64,000 bases of DNA, taken from assembly GCA_027596075.1 (NCBI GenBank), contig JADGJC010000035.1, positions 74,707-138,706 of the forward strand, read 5' to 3'. The translations under genes and the position numbers were made by a program. Positions 31,323 through 43,939 of this stretch are shown here, piece by piece. Below the pieces are notes generated by a model that worked only from the letters and a program-made list of their open reading frames with translations, searched no databases and was not told the origin of the DNA. The stretch comes from Rhizophlyctis rosea. Taxonomy: Eukaryota > Chytridiomycota > Chytridiomycetes > Rhizophlyctidales > Rhizophlyctidaceae. Position 1 is the first letter of the stretch. Each line of letters begins with the position of its first letter.

Positions 31323-34300
31323 TCACGTCAAATCAACAATCTTCTTCCCAGGCCGCAACACCTCCTCCTCTTCCGGAACCTCCCCCCGCTTCCGCTTTTG
31401 TTGATTCGTAGATTGAGGGATGGGCTGTTCTTGCGGCACGGGTGGAGGAGTACGACGCCAACACATGTTCGGGTTCTGAAGTGGTAGCAAAGTGAAAAAT
31501 GCAGCGAATGAGGATTAGCATACGTGCAGTGACTGAAGTGGAGTGGAACTCCCAATATGAAGGGTGAACAACGAGAGACGGAACTTACCATCTTCCTCAT
31601 CCCAGGAAGCGTCTGCTCCCCTTCCTTCCGCTCATCCACACTCCCAACCTTACGCTCAACACCCCCACCCGCACGCACCGAACTCCCCCCCCCCCTCACA
31701 GCCCCCGTCACTCCATCACCATCCAGAACCCTCACAACAGGATTCCCCTCAACCTCCAATCCCCCTTCCCTCACATTCACATTCGCCGCCGACGGGTCAC
31801 TCCTTGTCCCAAACTGTGTGTTCACGCGCACAGGAACGTCATCCGCTTCTCTTGCCTCCGTAGTCCATGTCTTTGATCTTGGAATCATTGACAGACGTGA
31901 TGTGATCGCCGCGGTCGAAGACTTGCTTTTGACGGCCGTGAAGGAGGATGCCGGGGTCCATGCCGGGTTCTGGAGTGATGATGCGGAAGACGCGGATGAC
32001 GCTGATGACGGTCGTGCAGTTTCCATCTAATTGAACGAATGCAAAGAAAGTACTTCAGTACATAGAAAAACATGGGGACCACGAACTTCATGCAATGCAT
32101 GGCCAAACACAACAATCGTGGTTGAGATAGTAGATACCGTACCTTCTTGTCCATATTCGTCGCATTCTCGTAATTCCCAACAATAGTCTTCCCCGCCAAC
32201 GTCGTCGTAGCATCCTAAATGATTGGAAAGGAAAGCGTGTCAACACAAAGCAAGGCAGAAAACAGATACGAAGCTATGGCAACAGCGACGAGGGGGTGAC
32301 ACCTTACCTGCAAAATCCTCAACTGATTCGCAATCAGCACCTTCTCCGACGCCTCAACAAAAACCCCCTCATTCAACGCCGTAGTCTCCATGATTGACCT
32401 CTCCCCCAATCGCGAAAGCTCCTTATCCCTCTCCTCCAACGTCGCGCGCACACCGTTGGTCTCCACATTCAATGTAGAGAACCCGCTTGATCCGTCCGCG
32501 TTGAAGTTTTTGCTGCGGTCGTTTAAGGAGGAGATTTCTGAGTCTTTGGCGCGGATGCTGGCTTCGCGTTCGGCTTTGGTCCGGCCGAGGTCGACGAGGG
32601 CTGGCTTTGAGGTCGGAGTCTAGTTGTTTGCGTTGCGTTTTTTCTGCTTGCGGTGCCGGAAATGACGAAGCCTGAAGGGATTCATAATGCATCAGTTGTA
32701 AAGCAAAGCATGAAGACGCACAAGTGCATGATAAAACAGCAAAGGAAGGAAAACACCGTACCTCCTCAACACTCCCCACCTTTCCCTTCCCCTTCCACCT
32801 CCTCGCAATCCCACCATCCCCCTCCATCTTGGTGTCATCAACCTGGATAAACGAAAGAGAGAATGTCAGCAAAACAACGCAAGAAGAAGATATCAGAGCA
32901 TGACAACGACAGCAAGCGAAACGAAATCACCAATCGTACCTTCTCAATATCCAGCGCCCTCTCCTTCCCCTTCGCAGCAACAACAGGCGCTACAAACGGC
33001 TTCGCATCCATCACAGCAGCCTGCTGCTCCATCTTCTCAAACTCAACACTCGGCCTCGTCGCCCGATGCGCACCCTACAAAGTGCACAATATATTAGTAC
33101 ACGAAAATGTGCAACAACACAAGCGTGAAAAGAAACAAGGCGAAAAAGATGGCGCGAATACTGAAGGTCTTGAAACTCGCAAACAAAAGTACGGAAAGAA
33201 GAGCGAAGTTTAGACGACGCACATACCTCATCATCACTCCCCCCAGTCTCAACAACATCCTGCACCGTCCGATTCTCAAGCAACTTCACATGCGCAATAT
33301 CTTTCACCGGCGACACCGACGACGCGGACGACTCGATTTGTACTTGAAGAATTTGCGGCATGGCTGCGCACAATGGGATGGGTGTGAGTAATGAGTATCA
33401 TCAAGTCGGCAGTCGAGGAATTTGAGCGACTTCGTGGATCTTTGAAAGCACTTACACTTCTTCGCGTGCAGCTTTCGCAAGAATGGTGCCGTCAAGCCCA
33501 TTGACTTCGCAATCACCACGAGATTTAGGCGCGAGCCGATTTTCATTGACCATTCGAACAGTGTGCACAGAGCGTCCGAATCCCGCACGAGCAGGGAGTC
33601 CAGATTGTCCAGTACGACCATGCTAGAATTGCCGGGGTATTAGTGAGGATGACAAGACCAAGCGGGGCATTCCAAGAAGCCTCAAGGCAAAAATACTTAC
33701 TAGATTGGCGCGTCCTGCACCAACTCATTAGGCCCAAAAGTCTGTGCAAGTACAGCCATAGGCTCGTCTGTAGATCGCTTTTCCGGAACGAACTCATTCA
33801 AAAGGTCCGTAAATACTCCCTCCGGTTCCTTCAAAGCGATGCAGTTGACGTGCATTCCTGAGATTTGGAAATTCAGCTGTGAATGCAAAAAACAAGTGTT
33901 ATCGTGTAAATCGTCGTCACCCCCCTCTCAAAAGCACGATGCGAAAAAAAGCTCATAGGAAACATTTACCGCGTTCAATCTGGGAGCAATCTCATTCAAA
34001 ACACTCGAAATCATGGCTCGACCATTGCCAAGGTACTTTGCAATGTACAACGCGCCCGATTTGCCGGCCATCGCGTGCGTTTCGAAGAATTTGACGATCT
34101 GATCCCTCGTGGCGCTATCGTGGAGCGGCACCGGCTGCATTGACTCAACTCCATTCGGTACTGCACCCACTCCATTTGATGCCGCCGCGGCTAGGGACAT
34201 GTCCTCCGCTCGTGGTGCGGGCGCAAACATCGCTGCTGATGGCGTCATTGCGGCAGTATTGGAGGGTATCAATGCGGGGAAATCTTCTGAACTTCTGCTG

Positions 34301-36427
34301 CCTTCATGACTTGATCGTCCTGCACGGTATGAATAAGTACTTCGTGACTTCTAAGCGCAATTTTTGTATAATGAATCACTTACCATCAGCATTGGCAGGT
34401 CCACGAGATGCGGCTTGAGCTTCTTCACTCGCCATTGCGTTCGCCATGGCAATAGACCGGTCGAATTTAGATCTCAAGATTGCTTGCCTGTGGACAGATG
34501 TCAGCATCGATCAAGACTGTCCTGATCAATCACCAAATAATTACGGTTCGTTTTGCTCAAAGCCCATCGACCTGGGTTTCGGGATGTGTGCGTGATCCCT
34601 GAAGCATTCGCTGTTAGTCGCTTATGGCGTCTGTTATTAACCACAAATACACGAACCTGGCGGATCCATCCGTCGACTTCTGCGTCACGTTCACGCGCTC
34701 GTCCTCGGCAGTTATGTCAGCGCTATGTTGTCCAGCGTCAACCAGCGCAGCGCATGCTCTTTCTGATTGCTTCGATGCACTAATGACAAGTGGTTAGTCA
34801 TGCACGGCAAGCTTTGCATGCCGCAACAATACCTTGATGGCAAAGGCGGTGAGCACAATGCAATGTCACTGTCATCCTTGAGTCCATTGTCGCCGTCACT
34901 AGTGCTGCAAAGTCCTGCAGAGAGGTTGCGCGGCTTCTGTTCGTCATTTTCATGATCGGGATGGTCGTCATCCTCTCCATTGGCCGTGAAAGCAGACGTG
35001 TGCAAGGTCTTCGCGGTATCCGTCGTCTATGGAAGCACGAAGGAATTCAATGAGATGGCAGAACCAGAGTGTAAACCCGTGAATCGAAAAATAAAATCAA
35101 TTGAAACGAAACGTACCGTTGTTTGATTTTGTTTGCTCAGAATCCTCCGCGTCAACGAAAGCTGAACCGAAGTAACAAGTATTTTCTATTGATGAAATCA
35201 AAACCGGAAGAAAGATGCCTCAGTGAATTGCATGAAGAAACATCAGACACACTCGACACACTCATACAATAACGACAGCCGCAGATGAATTCCTCTTCCC
35301 CAAAACTAAACGATTGAAAATCTAAGACAGCCAAAAAATTAACATACCTTCTTCTTCCTCTGTACTTCCTTCCCTACCGGCACCGGTGAAGCGGTCTATT
35401 GCAGAAAAATGCGACACAATGCGTGAGTATGCGTGAAAGTTTGCCTGACACATGCGGAGAAGAATCTTGGGAAGACGACATACCACTGCTGACGCTGCGA
35501 CGTGTTCGGTCCAATGGACAAACATGGGCGTTGTGTCCATATCCTCACACACGGTATCCTGTAGAAGAAAGAAGGATGGAGTGCAGTGGGTAAGCGTGAA
35601 GTTTTACAGACAGGGGGAAGGAAAATATCCACATTGAAGAAAAAGATTGCACGCTCGAAAAGGATGTAAACAATCACCGAAATGCATACCTCGACCTGTC
35701 CGTCAGCTGCTGTCGCATACCATCCACCTGAACCAGCATTCCTCATAGACCGCAACACCTCCTCCCGTAAGGAGTCAGCTACTTCGGCTCGGTCTGATGC
35801 TTGATCCAAAGCTTCAGTCATTCTGCACATGCCGCTCTCCAACCGCCGTATCTCCTTCCGGGCTGCTTCATATTGTCCCCTGCCAATATCAAATTTCCGC
35901 AAACTCTCATCACGTTGCTTTATCAACGCATCAATCAGAAGTTCTTTCCGTCTCCCTTCAGCGCGTTCAAAAGCAAGATCTGTGGATTTCGCGATGATGC
36001 TGCTATTGGCTGAGCGAAGGTCCCTTTGAACTTGCGAGATTTCTTTGCCGAGTTTGGCGAGGTCGGACTGATGTCGAGCGAGTGATTGGCCATATACAGC
36101 ATGGAGGTGGCGAAGCGTCGCTTTCAGGACGGGAACATCCGTACTGCTGGTATTGGACGGGTTGAGGGTCAAGTTGGCAGCGGACGGGTTGTTGTTCGAA
36201 TGTCTTTGACGTGCTGCTGGAATCCGACTTGGAAGTAGTGCGGCTCGTAGCTGCCAGGACCAGTTTGGCGGGCGTGCACGGATGCGAGTTGGCGTCTGGG
36301 GTGTGGCACTCTGGGGAACGGTGCGATGTGTGAGAAGCTCAACAAATCCCGACGTGAAAGCACTGGGCGGCGCCGTCGCCGCGCTTTCAAAGGGGTTATT
36401 TGGATCGGAAATAGGCCGAGGTCGCAT
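31323..36427 (-). CDS. Large coiled-coil protein with a degenerate Cdc6/Orc1-like AAA core
   Basis: About 20 exons from ATG at 36427 chain together with matching phases down to VDLT* at 31323. The N-terminal ~246 codons (36427-35690) are largely coiled coil. A Ser/Asp-rich middle leads to a block that follows Cdc6 strand by strand: ATRDQIVKFFETHAMAGKSG, ALYIAKYLGNGRA (Walker A position), HVNCIALKEPEGVF, YMVVLDNLDSLLV (Walker B), LCTLFEWSMKIGSRLNLVVI (sensor 1), then LRKLHAKKSMPQILQ. Cdc6/Orc1 ATPases load MCM helicase at origins, but here the P-loop Lys/Thr and the Walker B Glu are missing, and the lid and winged helix do not follow. The C-terminus is coiled coil, then Ser-rich and basic (NQQKRKRGEVPEEEE). 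A 1-nt frame break occurs near 32600. The model could be two genes, but consistent phases favour one. Confidence 0.68.
32595..32610 (-). other. Apparent 1-nt frameshift inside coiled-coil exon
   Basis: Upstream frame reads EKTQRKQLDSDLK; the coiled-coil continuation ALVDLGRTKAEREASIRAKD is in the next frame, with no GT/AG pair between them. Either a sequencing/assembly indel or a real break. Confidence 0.6.
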
Positions 36428-38228
36428 GGCGTATATGAAAAACACTCGATGCTCGTGTTGACAAGAGCGACTTAACAGCGACTGATATCTCTCGCCAAGA
36501 CTGTTTCCGACGAGGCGCGGGACGTCGGGATGGAAGTGCTGAGTTTCCGGGAACCACTGATATATATGCCAACACAGGCCGTTGGCAAATGATCTGCGCA
36601 CGGGAGGATTCTTCTAACCTCACCTTTTCTCTGATGTCGTCAAAGCTTCCCCAGTCAGCGACGGATAACGTCAGAAGCACGATATCCGTGTCGGAACAAC
36701 TCAAAGGACGGAGGCGACAGTTCGCCAGCCGTATCCCTTCGACTCACGAGGGAGAGGGAGAGGGAGCAGAGGACGAAGGATCAGGGATATAATGGTATAT
36801 GTGAACGTGTTTGGTATGCGTGGGTATGTGCAGTTGATGTGGTATCCAAAAAGTCAATCTGGATGAAGTTTGCGGGAGAAAGAAGGAAACTGCACAGTTT
36901 GACACCTTTTAAAGTGATGGGGGAGACACGACACGGTGGCACAGTCAATTTGCAGTCGAAGCCACACACCAGCCCGGAAATGACCTCATGACATCAATAC
37001 TCAGTTTGCATCAAGAAAGTCATGATAGCGGGTTATGAGACCATGTATACGGATATTGAATTGTTCACATATGCAATGACACTTGTGTGTATGCCTTTAT
37101 GTCGCAAGCGAGTTTGTAGTTGCTGCGGAATCTCTTGTTTGTTTAGCAAGCTAGGCCCGTCGAACCTGTGCCACTGAGCGCGTGGGTGGGGGTGCCCATC
37201 TTCCCTGGCTGATAGGAGGAATCTTCGTCGACATTCAAAAACTGTTTTTGTCACAATTCTCGCAGCAGACAGTACTACAGAGACGTATACCTATTCTCCA
37301 ATCATAGCACTACACATCCATGTCTCTCATCAAGTCAATATGGACGTCGGGTATTGATAAATTGTCACCCAAAACCAATGAAACGCACTCTGTTCATCCA
37401 TTCGAAATCCCTCAGAAACGTATCACTAAAACACCCGCGAAAAGTCACCAACATAAATCCTACTCAAAAGCAACTATAAATACATCACGGAACTCCTCAA
37501 TCTTCCTCACCTTCGGAACCTGAATCCCTCCCAAAAAGGTGGGCCAAACACACCATAAGCCATGGTCAAAAAATTCTCGCCAACGGGGTTGGAAACACTC
37601 ATGCATTTCATACCGAATTATCGACGAATGATTTTTTTTTGCTACCTGTGTGGGCATTCGACCTTATAGCAAAGACTGCCGTCAACATTCGCCGCAATTC
37701 AAGCCGCCATGTTCCAATAGGACCATGTGTGGCGCATGCGACGCGTTCGATTGGTTGAGCCACAGCATTTGGGTCAACCCAAATTCACCGTATTTTGTGC
37801 GACCTTAAGAAATATGTGACACGTGATAAACGCGTGCGGGTTCGCATTCAATTTGGCAGTTTAGGGATGAGGTTCGTAACAGCTGTTCCCGGCCTGTCCT
37901 GCCTCCCCAATGCAAGCCATTACCGCCTTCCTTCAATACTGACATCTGCGATGAAAAGCAGAAAAGGAAACAAAACCACCGTCAACCACAAAGTCACGAC
38001 TTCTCAATGCTATACCAATTTTGAATCAAACCCACAACCACGAACAACAAGAAGAACGAAATACGTTACGCAAAACACTACTTTATTGACATGCAAAGAT
38101 ATTTTACTGTTTGACTATTACGTACAACTTCAACCATAGATGCAAAAATGTTGTACAAAAAAACCCCACACCCCCCTCCCCTACAACTCAAAACATCACA
38201 AACAAAAACCCCCTCCCATCTCACCCAT
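36428..38228. other. Intergenic, no gene seen
   Basis: About 1.8 kb between the pseudo-Cdc6 gene's ATG (-) and the stop of the ankyrin gene (-). Only short frames. It probably includes the promoter of the former and the 3' UTR of the latter. Confidence 0.4.
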
Positions 38229-41200
38229 TCACACCTCCTCCTCCTCAACCAAAACCCCCAACGCCCTCCCCGCACCCCTCGTAACCGGACTCATCCTCCT
38301 CCCTCCACACCTCCTCCCACTAGGAGAAGTCCCAACAAACTCCCGAACCTGAACCCCGGCACCGATCTTCGTTCCCAGTCCCAACACGCTTCCATCAGTG
38401 GAAGAAGAGGAAGAAGACCCACACGCCTCACCAAGCGACCGCGTAAGTCCCTCCAACGCATCCCTATACACAGGCTTCACAGCAGCAGCCGAAGCAGTAG
38501 TAGTAGAACCACCACCACCACCACCACCCCCCGCGCGTTGCATCCGTGCGATTTCATGACGAAGCGTGCTGAGGTGGTCCAGCATGGTCTGAATCGTCGT
38601 CGGTGGGGAGGACGGTGGCGTCGCTGGTGTTTGTTGCGTGCTGATGCGGCGTTGTGGCGACAACGTTGTGTGGCCGTCGTTCGTGGATGTAGAATCAAGC
38701 GACACCAACACCCTCTGAAGAACCCCTTTCGCATCCCTGATCCCACCCTTCAAAACTTCCAAATCCCCACCCACATCCGCCCCTTTACCCATCACGCTCT
38801 CCTTCCCATCCGTCCTGCCCATCCCCTCAACCCTCCCCGCAACCTCCTCACAAATCCTCACCAACCCCCCCTCACCAAAGACCTCCCCCCAACACCCCTG
38901 CAACCCCTCCGCCATCTCTTCTCCCCACCCAACAACCCCCTCACACCTCTCCATCACCCCCGCAACCCACTCCTCCATAGCCGCCTCCCTCCTCCGGGCC
39001 CCATCAAGCGCCCGCACAGCACTCAACGCCTGCCGTTTCGTAGCTTCGTGCGTCCCCATCAGCTGTGCGTGTTCGAACGTCAGAGTGTCGAGACAGGCGC
39101 GGAGGTGGAGGGTTTGTTGTTTCAGGGAGTAGAGGAGGGATGTTAGGAGGGTGTCGTTTTCTTCGGTTGGGAGGGTGGAGAGGACGGTGGAGGGACGGCT
39201 CTCTGTGCGCGTGGGCGGTGGTGGAGTCGTGGGTGGTGAAATCATGTCCGATGGAGAGGACCGTGTCGGCTCCGATGTTGTGGTTTCTTGTGGACTCACA
39301 CTACCAGACACCTCACGCCCAACAAACCCCTCCCGACTCGGCTCAAAGTACCTGCCCCCACGTCGCGAATCCCACGCCCTCGCATTCGACCTCTCACACC
39401 GCGTCCCAGCAACAGTAACAGCCCTCTTCGCAAAAGGCCTCTTCTCTCCGTCCCCCCCACCCCGACTCCCACCCTCAACAGCCCTCTTAAGCGCCTCAAC
39501 CAAAACCCTCTTCCCCTCCACTTCCCCCGCAACCCGTCCCTCAATCTCCTCACACCTCCTCCTCCACTCCGCAACCTCCTCACCCGCCACCCTCCGACAC
39601 GCCTCAATCTCACTCTCCAGCGCCGCGATACGCGCCCGGTACTGCGCTTGCACGGCTTCAAGATTTGTGTGCTGCGCGGTGAGGAGAGACTCCAGCTGAA
39701 AAGTCCTGTAGGAGTTTGTGGTGGATTCGGCTAGGAGGGCCGAGACGAGGCGGGATTCGCCGTGGGTGCTGGAGAGGAGGGAGTCGGTGTCGGATTGGGA
39801 GGAGGAGGTGTCGGAGTGGGGTTCGAGGAGTGATGGACAGTCGTCATCGGTATCTGCGTTCTCTATTTCGGATTTTTCTTCCCCGTTGATCTGAGCCTCC
39901 TCGGGCGCCGTTTCATACTCAACAGACACCTCAGGCGACGTCTCATACTCATCAGACGTCTCAGGCGACGTCCCATACTCATCAGAAGCCTCAGGCGACG
40001 TCTCATACTCCGTAGACTCATCGTGCACATCTTCACCCCACTTCTCCACCCCATCACAAACACCCTCCCCACTCTCCCTCTGCACACAAAAACTCAACCG
40101 GCCCAATAGCAACGGATCAGCATACTCAACAACCGACTCCGTCCTCCCCGTCAATAAAGTCCTAATCCTCCCATCCAACCCAACACACATATCCACCGGC
40201 TTCTTTCTTGCATTATTATGCACGTCCGGCGAGGCGTGCCCCTCAATCAGGAGACGGACCAGGTCAAAGTTGTTGGTTTTCGTGGCGTAGTGGAGCGGGC
40301 GGTTGCCTTCCAGGTCCGGGACGTTGGGGTTTGCGCCGGATTGGAGGAGGAAGCGGGCGATTGCGTAGACTATTGATTGGATTGTTGTTGGGGCTGTGGA
40401 GGAGGCGCGGGGGGAGGGTGTGCGGGTTGAGGTGGACTTTGTGGGTGTGGGGTTGGCGTATGGATCCTATATAATACAGTGAGCAAACCGAACTGAAATT
40501 GTAACAGTCTCGTTGCATCGCATTACTCACCCTCATCAAATAATGCAACCCCGTCTTCCCCGTCTTCGCATTCCTCGCATTAACATTCGCCCCCGCCGTC
40601 ACAAGCATCCTCACAATCGTCTCGGTCTCCGGATACCTCACCGGCCGAATCCGCAACGCAAAATGCAAGAAGGTCTGTCCGCTCAGTCCGTCAACTTTGT
40701 TTGGGTCCACGCAGAGGGGTGAGTCCAGGATCCGCGCCAGGGTGTGCAGGTCGTTGGTCTTGATGGCGTAGAGGACGCGCTGGGCTTCGGTGGATGTTGT
40801 GGTGCGGCGGGAGGGGTAGTTTTCGCAGTGGAGGGAGGAGGGGCGGAATTTTGGGTAGCGGGTTTCGAGGTCTTGCATGAGGTCTGCTGGTAGCTGTTGT
40901 TTGACATAATTAGAATACTGGAGAATTGATATCATTAATCAACGCACACATACCAAAGAGTCTGTCACTCCCGACAGAGCTGCCTTCATCATCTGTACGA
41001 TCACGGGAAATGTTGATCCGTACTGCAGGGCGGTCCAGCCATTCTTATCGGATAGGTTCACCCGTGCTTGGTACTTGAGCAGGATGTTGACCACGTCCAC
41101 ATGTCCATCTCGTGCCGCGTACATCAATGCGGTTGCTCCTGTCATTTTGAATATGGATGAGCACATTATCGTCAATGCAGCCTCAACAGTTGTCCTGGCA

Positions 41201-42079
41201 CATACCATTCACATCTTGCGCGTTGGAATTCGCGCCTCCTTCCAGCAGCGTCTGAACCATCTCCGATTTGCCCAGGTAAGCCGCCAAACACAGGGGTGTG
41301 ATCCCACGCAGGTCTGGTGCGTTCTGGGGGCCGTCGACGAGCTTGATGAATGAGCGGTAACCGTCCGGCAGGGCGAGCAAGCCATCCATGATGAGTCGCG
41401 CGAGGGACAGGTGTTCTGGTGTTGTTCGGGTGACGGCCGCGTAGGTCGCGGGGCTGAACGTGAGGGTGTCAAGGGAGCCGATGATTGCGCATATGAGTGG
41501 GGAGCTGTAACATGTATGTGGGCAGTCATGTTAGTGATGCACGTATGTGCGCTTCACATTTTCCAAACCTTCAATACAATATCACTCAAACCAACTCCGC
41601 ACCATCCCAACCCTCCATCCCATCCTTCTCTCTTCTAGTCTAGCGCACGTTAATCCATGCCTTCGGCATATTCATATCAAAACCTCACCCACCCACCCAT
41701 CCATCCATCCATACCACTGACGTGCTGACGCACGTCATTTTAAGCCTTCGGCATAGCCCACCCACCCATCCAAACAACAACCCCCAAATACACAACACCA
41801 TACATACCGTCCACGACCATCAATCCTCGTCAGCGAAGCACCAGCCTTCACCAAAAGATTCACAACCCCCACATTCCCCGCCATAACCGCCATATGCAAC
41901 GGAAGCGCATCGTACGCGTCACTGTCACTCTCATCATTCTGCAGAGTATTCCTCAAATCCAGTGTACATGCATGGGAAGTCGGACACCATGGCACGTATG
42001 CGTTTGGGTTTAGCCCGTCCTCCAGTAACTGCGCAGTCCCTTCTTCGTCATTGTGGTGGGCTGCGGTGCATAGGTCCAT
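38229..42079 (-). CDS. Ankyrin-repeat protein with C-terminal coiled coil
   Basis: Five or six exons from ATG at 42079 (MDLCTAAHHNDEEGTAQLLE). About seven ankyrin repeats are visible: YDALPLHMAVMAGNVGVVNL, GITPLCLAAYLGKSEMVQTL, GATALMYAARDGHVDVVNIL, NGWTALQYGS, GQTFLHFALRIRP, GKTGLHYLMR and GNRPLHYATKTNNFDLVRLL. The last exon (from 40465 down) continues as a 650-residue tail with a 10-residue repeat (consensus SDEYETSPE), an Asp/Ser-rich stretch, coiled coil (AQYRARIAALESEIEACRRV) and poly-Gly. Ankyrins give a protein-binding scaffold. No enzyme domain is seen. A long antisense frame at 38148-39146 is a shadow of the GC-rich coding strand. The first intron (about 41813-41516) contains (ccca)n/(ccat)n microsatellite and a duplicated ccttcggcata word. 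Confidence 0.82.
39905..40024 (-). repeat. In-frame 30-bp minisatellite in the ankyrin gene
   Basis: Four 30-bp units, beginning at 39905, 39935, 39965 and 39995, encode the decapeptide series S(T/D)EY(E/G)TSPE(A/T/V). The unit length keeps frame, so copy number can change without breaking the gene. Confidence 0.92.
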
Positions 42080-43395
42080 AGTTATGGACCGGGGGCGGTG
42101 GGGAGGATGGAGGGGTGTGTGGGATGGAGCTGGGTGGAGTGCGTGCGGGGTGTATGGGTGTGGCAATATGGATGGGTGTGGATAGGTATTGATTAAGGGA
42201 ATACTGTGAGGACCAAAACTTTGAAGGATGAACGTGGGAAAGTGGAAGGTGACTCCAAAGGGACAGTGTTTTGGATATGCGAGAAGAATGGGAGTGGTTT
42301 GGCAAAGATACGATTTGAGTGATTGAGTGTGTTTAGGGATGGATAGGGTGATGGGAAGTGAGGGAGTGAGACCGAGTGTCACCGGGTGCAATTGGGTTGT
42401 TTGCAGGCATGACGCATGACCCGGCTTGACATCGAAGTGGACCCTGGAATGCGCAGCACACATACAAATCTTCTTCCCGCGTACGCTACTTCTTTTCTGA
42501 CATGATCCATATGCATTATGCATATATTGGGCCAGCTCATGATTCTCGATCAACAATCGTTACTATCAGCGTGCCAAAATGCCCCTACCAAGTCTTCGCT
42601 ATGGCTACTCAATTGATTGCACCATATACCATAGTGGGCCTGATCAGGGTGCTCATTAGATCCGGGCTGGGCCAAGGGTGCTGGGCCTCTGGGGTCCTAT
42701 CTGAACGTCATGACGCGTGGCTTGAAAGGGACCCTGAATGCAACTGGGTCCCACTGCTCACCTCACTCGTTTATTTTCATCCCTGTTCTATCTTGAGCCC
42801 ATCCATACAATATAGGTGTGTGTATATATTGTACCAGTGCAACACTTCTCCATCAAATACTACCGAAATCTATCTGTATAAGAATCACATCCCTACTACC
42901 AACTAATTGCTGGCCATGGCTACGTACTTCATCGCATATGTGCACGTCAGCCGGACAATCGGCTTATGTCACCGCCCGTTGGCAGCCGACACCCAATCGG
43001 TGACCGAACAGGAATGCTGGAGGCGTAAGAGAACGTGCAGAGTTTTGTCGGGCTCTTGAGCAAGCAGGCCAAAACGTCCTTCAACCACTCTGATTTGGTG
43101 TTCATATGACCATCACACTTCTGAAGCCACGTGCAGGGTCAGTGAGGAGAACCATGCAGGGAAACATGATCATAATGGTAGCCAAAGCATTCAACGTATC
43201 TTTCCAATTGGGTATTATATAGACAGGATTTGGAGAAGTACAAGAGGGGAAACAAAATCCTACTATATTATGTACAAGACAAGGAGCTCCACTTAAGCAT
43301 CTCTCATACCCTAAGTGAAACAGTGTCGGGTCCTTATCCCCCAATTCCTTCCCAGTCGTCCCCTGCATTCAGTTAAAATCCTCAACCTGCTTTTT
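42080..43395. other. Intergenic, no gene seen
   Basis: Upstream of the ankyrin gene and downstream of the HNH gene (both minus). Only motif-free short frames. Confidence 0.4.
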
Positions 43396-43939
43396 CTACC
43401 AGCACGTTTCCAAAAGATCCTCATCCAGGCTATCATCCCAACCATCCTCCGCCGCTAGCGTCGCCCTAAGGGAACTTGCCGAAGCCACCTGCGCCGTACC
43501 CTCCCCTTTGGTGCTCAAGCTGACAGGAACCGCATTGGGATCTTCCACCTCATCCGGAAACCTCACCTTCCCCACACCCCAGACATTCTTCGCCAACCAA
43601 GCACCAGATCCGAGCAGGCCCAACAAACTTCCCACCACCACCATCTTCCGCATGGCACTGATGCTGAGGTCGACCAAAGCTTTATGAAACCGCACCGCAA
43701 TATTTCCCCACATCCTTATCCAGCACTTCCCCATCCTTATCCAGCACTTCGTCCGCCCACCCACACTCCTCAAACTCTATATACCTAGTCTCATGTTGCT
43801 CCACGATGTCCCACGCCACGGCCCGCACGTCCTCCGGCTTAGCTACTTTGGTGAGATTGATACATCGCAGAGCCGTTGTCTTCTGCTTCGTTTCTCCCTG
43901 TAGGTGATGGTGTAGCTTTCCAATCATTCGGCTGCCCAT
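43396..43939 (-). CDS. Probable C-terminal part of the HNH gene, frame unresolved
   Basis: Two overlapping minus frames read like protein. One (43939-43682) has LRCINLTKVAKPEDVRAVAW and FEECGWADEVLDKDGEVLDK. The other (to 43396) has RFHKALVDLSISAMRKM, a membrane-spanning helix (VVVGSLLGLLGSGAWLA) and an acidic end (LAAEDGWDDSLDEDLLETCW). They probably belong to the HNH gene upstream through introns I cannot place; a GTTACT...CTACAG intron (about 43960-43890) would enter the first frame. A 20-bp near-exact direct repeat (43711-43730 and 43732-43751) sits exactly where the frame changes, so a duplication-induced frameshift is also possible. Confidence 0.4.

Noticed and set aside
38148..39146. 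332-codon plus-strand ORF
   Set aside because: Shadow of the ankyrin gene's coding strand; composition is Pro/Arg/His-rich noise and no motif is present.
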